This document shows positions 62,257 to 64,000 of a stretch of DNA of 64,000 bases, one piece after another. Source of the DNA: Actinoplanes italicus (GTDB lineage: Bacteria > Actinomycetota > Actinomycetes > Mycobacteriales > Micromonosporaceae); assembly GCF_003001815.1 (NCBI RefSeq), contig NZ_PVMZ01000006.1, forward strand, positions 248,001 through 312,000. Reading direction: 5' to 3'. The notes beneath the pieces are model-generated. The model was not told where the DNA came from and did not search any database. It was given only the letters and a program-made list of their open reading frames with translations. Position 1 is the stretch's first letter, and every line of letters begins with the position of its first letter. The position numbers and the translations under genes were made by a program.

Positions 62257-63122
62257 CACTTGCCTCCGGTCGGTCGCTGGTACACGAGGCCCTCCGGCAG
62301 GCGGGTCGGCGTGAAGATCGGCGAGATCCGGCTCATCGACTCGGAGTGGCCGAGGAACAGGTAACCGCCGGGGCGGAGGGCGCCGTACAGGTTCTCCGCC
62401 GCCCGGCGGCTGGACAGCTCGTCGAAGTAGATGAGCACGTTGCGGCAGAAGATCACGTCGAAGTCGCGGAACGCCCGCATGGCGGGGGTGTCGCAGATGT
62501 TGATCCGGTGCAGGGTCACCGCGCTGCGGATGCCCTCGTCCACCTGGTAACGCCCGGCGCCGACCGACACGAAGTACTTGTTGAGCCACGGCTTGGGCAC
62601 CCGCTGCAGGGATCGATCGCCATAACTGGCGTGTGCGGCCTTGGCGAGGACGTCGCTGTCGATGTCACCCCCGTGGATCTCCACGTCCACGTGGTCGATC
62701 TGGTCCCATTCCTCGAGAAGACGCAGGGCGATCGAGTACGGCTCCTCGCCGGTCGAGCACGGCAGGGAGAGGATCTTCACCGGCCCGACGATCCGGCCCG
62801 GACCGCCGCGGGCCGCCAGCACGTCCGGCAGCACCGTGCTGAGCATCGCGTCGAACTGGTAGTCCTCGCGCAGGAAGTAGGTCTCGTTGACGGTGAGCTG
62901 GTTGATCAGCTCCTGCATCATCTCGCCCTTGTCGTTCGTCCGGAGTGCGGCGAACCAGGACGCGAACGTGTCGTAGCGGGAGTTGCGGATGCACGTGTCG
63001 ATCCGCTTGTCCACGAAGTACCGCTTGCCCGACGTGAAGTGGATGCCGGTGCGCTTGTAGAAGTACTCGCAGAACCGCGCGAAGTCCGCATCGGACAGCC
63101 CGGTCGCGGCGGCCGGCGTCAT
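62256..63122 (-). CDS. cheR: Chemotaxis methyltransferase CheR
   Basis: A 288-residue SAM-dependent glutamate methyltransferase that methylates chemoreceptors. Helical N-terminus (LSDADFARFCEYFYKRTGIH), then TVNETYFLREDYQFDAMLST, the SAM loop ILSLPCSTGEEPYSIALRLL, DFDVIFCRNVLIYFDELSSR and GGYLFLGHSESMSRISPIFT. The ATG lies four bases into the HEAT gene stop. With CheB it sets receptor adaptation. Confidence 0.95.
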   Translation of the reverse strand: MTPAAATGLSDADFARFCEYFYKRTGIHFTSGKRYFVDKRIDTCIRNSRYDTFASWFAALRTNDKGEMMQELINQLTVNETYFLREDYQFDAMLSTVLPDVLAARGGPGRIVGPVKILSLPCSTGEEPYSIALRLLEEWDQIDHVDVEIHGGDIDSDVLAKAAHASYGDRSLQRVPKPWLNKYFVSVGAGRYQVDEGIRSAVTLHRINICDTPAMRAFRDFDVIFCRNVLIYFDELSSRRAAENLYGALRPGGYLFLGHSESMSRISPIFTPTRLPEGLVYQRPTGGK

Positions 63123-63745
63123 TGAACCGTTCCGGTCAGACGGGGCAACGCCGCCTGCACCGTGAATCGCAGGAAGGGGTCGTCCGGGAACCGCAGCACC
63201 GCGTCCTGGAGCACCGGGGCGTCCTCCGGGGTGGCCGATGGCAGCAGGGCGTCGATGGCGCCGGTCACCACGTTCGGATGCGGGTCCTCACAGATCATCC
63301 GGAGCAGCCAGGTACGCGCCTCGGGATGCGGCAGGTCGGCCAGGACCATGGCGGTCATCACCCGTACGTCGTGATCGGGAGCCGCCAGCAGGCTCGGCAG
63401 CACGTCCGGCACCGACCTCGGCATGGTGGCCAGGGCGGCGGCCGCCGCGGTGCGCAGCCCTGCCTCGTCGCTGGCCAGGTGGACCGCCAGTCCTCCGGCC
63501 ACCTCGTCGGTGTCGTGCGCGGCCAGCGTGGTGAGGATCGACTCGAGCACGCGCGGCTCCTCCTCGACGCCGACCCGGGCGAGCAGCGCCGGCACCGCCT
63601 CGACCACGCCGCCCAGCCCGAGCGCCGCCTCCCGCCGCTCGTCCGCGTCGGGATCGCCCAGCCTGCCCAGCAGCTCCTCTACCGAGGGCTTCTCCGGCGC
63701 CACTTCCTCGGGTTCCTGCGGCGCCTGCTTACGGACGAGTCCCAT
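63119..63745 (-). CDS. HEAT-repeat protein of the chemosensory operon
   Basis: A 208-residue protein of about five HEAT-like helical repeats (LLGRLGDPDADERREAALGL, GVEEEPRVLESILTTLAAHD, DHDVRVMTAMVLADLPHPEA, DPHPNVVTGAIDALLPSATP). Probably a protein scaffold. The ATG at 63745 has gagagg nine bases upstream; a TTG at 63754 is possible. It lies between cheB and cheR, and the end overlaps cheR. Confidence 0.85.
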   Translation of the reverse strand: MGLVRKQAPQEPEEVAPEKPSVEELLGRLGDPDADERREAALGLGGVVEAVPALLARVGVEEEPRVLESILTTLAAHDTDEVAGGLAVHLASDEAGLRTAAAAALATMPRSVPDVLPSLLAAPDHDVRVMTAMVLADLPHPEARTWLLRMICEDPHPNVVTGAIDALLPSATPEDAPVLQDAVLRFPDDPFLRFTVQAALPRLTGTVQ

Positions 63746-63770
63746 GGTGCTCAACCTCTCCTTCGAGGAG

Positions 63771-64000
63771 TCAGCGGACCCAGTCGGCCAGCCGGTCGGC
63801 GATCTCGTACGAGGGCAGCACGACGGTGGCCCCGCCGCGACGGGCCAGTTCGCCGGGCATGCCCCACACCACCGCCGTCTCCTCGGACTCGGCGATGGTC
63901 CGGCCGCCGCCCTCCTTGACCGCGGCCATCTCGGTGGCCCCGTCGTCGCCCATGCCGGTGAGCAGCGCGCACACCAGCCGTTCCGGATCGATGTATCGGC
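63771..64000 (-). CDS. cheB: Protein-glutamate methylesterase CheB, C-terminal part
   Basis: The 3' end of a gene cut by the window edge. Residues read RYIDPERLVCALLTGMGDDG, ATEMAAVKEGGGRTIAESEE, TAVVWGMPGELARRGGATVV, LPSYEIADRLADWVR, which is the C-terminal segment of CheB methylesterase: LTGMG..DG carries the catalytic Asp. The receiver and the Ser/His lie upstream outside the window. It removes methyl groups from chemoreceptors, opposing CheR. Confidence 0.9.
   Translation of the reverse strand, partial: RYIDPERLVCALLTGMGDDGATEMAAVKEGGGRTIAESEETAVVWGMPGELARRGGATVVLPSYEIADRLADWVR

Overview
The window is 64 kb of very GC-rich DNA with dense genes, many GTG starts, short 1-4 bp start/stop overlaps and few mobile features. 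Gene content points to an actinobacterium, most likely a motile, zoospore-forming Micromonosporaceae such as Actinoplanes. The reasons are actinobacterial marker families (DUF3000, DUF3039, DUF3093, DUF3099, DUF3159, DUF3710, DUF4193), the coproporphyrin-dependent heme genes hemE-hemY-hemQ, an HrdB/SigA-type sigma factor with a long Ala/Lys/Pro-rich N-terminus, and a chemotaxis cluster, which is unusual in high-GC actinobacteria. From memory, the order msrB, hemQ-hemY-hemE, DUF3000, RNase D, dxs, RNA methyltransferase, permease, two TrkA genes, DUF3159, OB-fold, DUF3710, dut, DUF3093, DUF4193, cei, suhB, sigA follows Mycobacterium tuberculosis Rv2674-Rv2703, with local insertions. The species is an inference.

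Layout. 0-2.1 kb: a HipA-like kinase/DUF3037 pair, then a 1-kb gene-free stretch built of several families of tandem repeats. 2.1-10.7 kb: transglutaminase-like protein with a MerR regulator, ATP-dependent DNA ligase (LigC type), a secreted S33 peptidase, a K+ channel, a GNAT enzyme, a secreted glycerophosphodiesterase with no ordinary start codon, a LigD-type polymerase and an LPXTG protein. 10.7-19.5 kb: msrB, folA-thyA, small proteins, the heme genes, DUF3000, a membrane-anchored trypsin-like protease and RNase D. 19.6-25.1 kb: fadA-fadB flanked by two divergent paralogous Pro/Gln-rich membrane proteins with the same promoter box. 25-31 kb: a two-component system and three tandem PQQ-type beta-propeller membrane proteins. 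31-36 kb: dxs, a ZTP riboswitch with folD, and an Old Yellow Enzyme with a divergent MerR regulator.

36-48.9 kb: the conserved block with a KUP/KimA-like permease and two TrkA-type proteins (a probable potassium module with a large inverted repeat between the divergent genes), dut, cell-envelope and zinc-ribbon proteins, suhB and the principal sigma factor. 48.9-56.3 kb: an Xre-type regulator with a membrane protein under a strong palindrome, a TPR-GGDEF protein, a superfamily II helicase preceded by an apparent intrinsic terminator, a TRIC-type channel, DUF3039 and the pseudouridine-degradation pair psuG-psuK. 56.4-64 kb: a chemosensory operon read leftward: cheB (cut by the window end), a HEAT protein, cheR, cheY, cheA, a STAS-like protein, a second cheY, a soluble chemoreceptor, a small unknown, a GAF protein and an HhH base-excision protein. 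No separate cheW is present.

I saw no rRNA, tRNA, CRISPR array, insertion sequence or prophage. The least explained elements are the minisatellite at 1.1-2.1 kb, the 81-bp inverted-repeat element between the permease and trkA, the terminator in front of the helicase, the cheW-less chemosensory operon ending in a DNA-repair gene, and the paralog pair framing fadAB.
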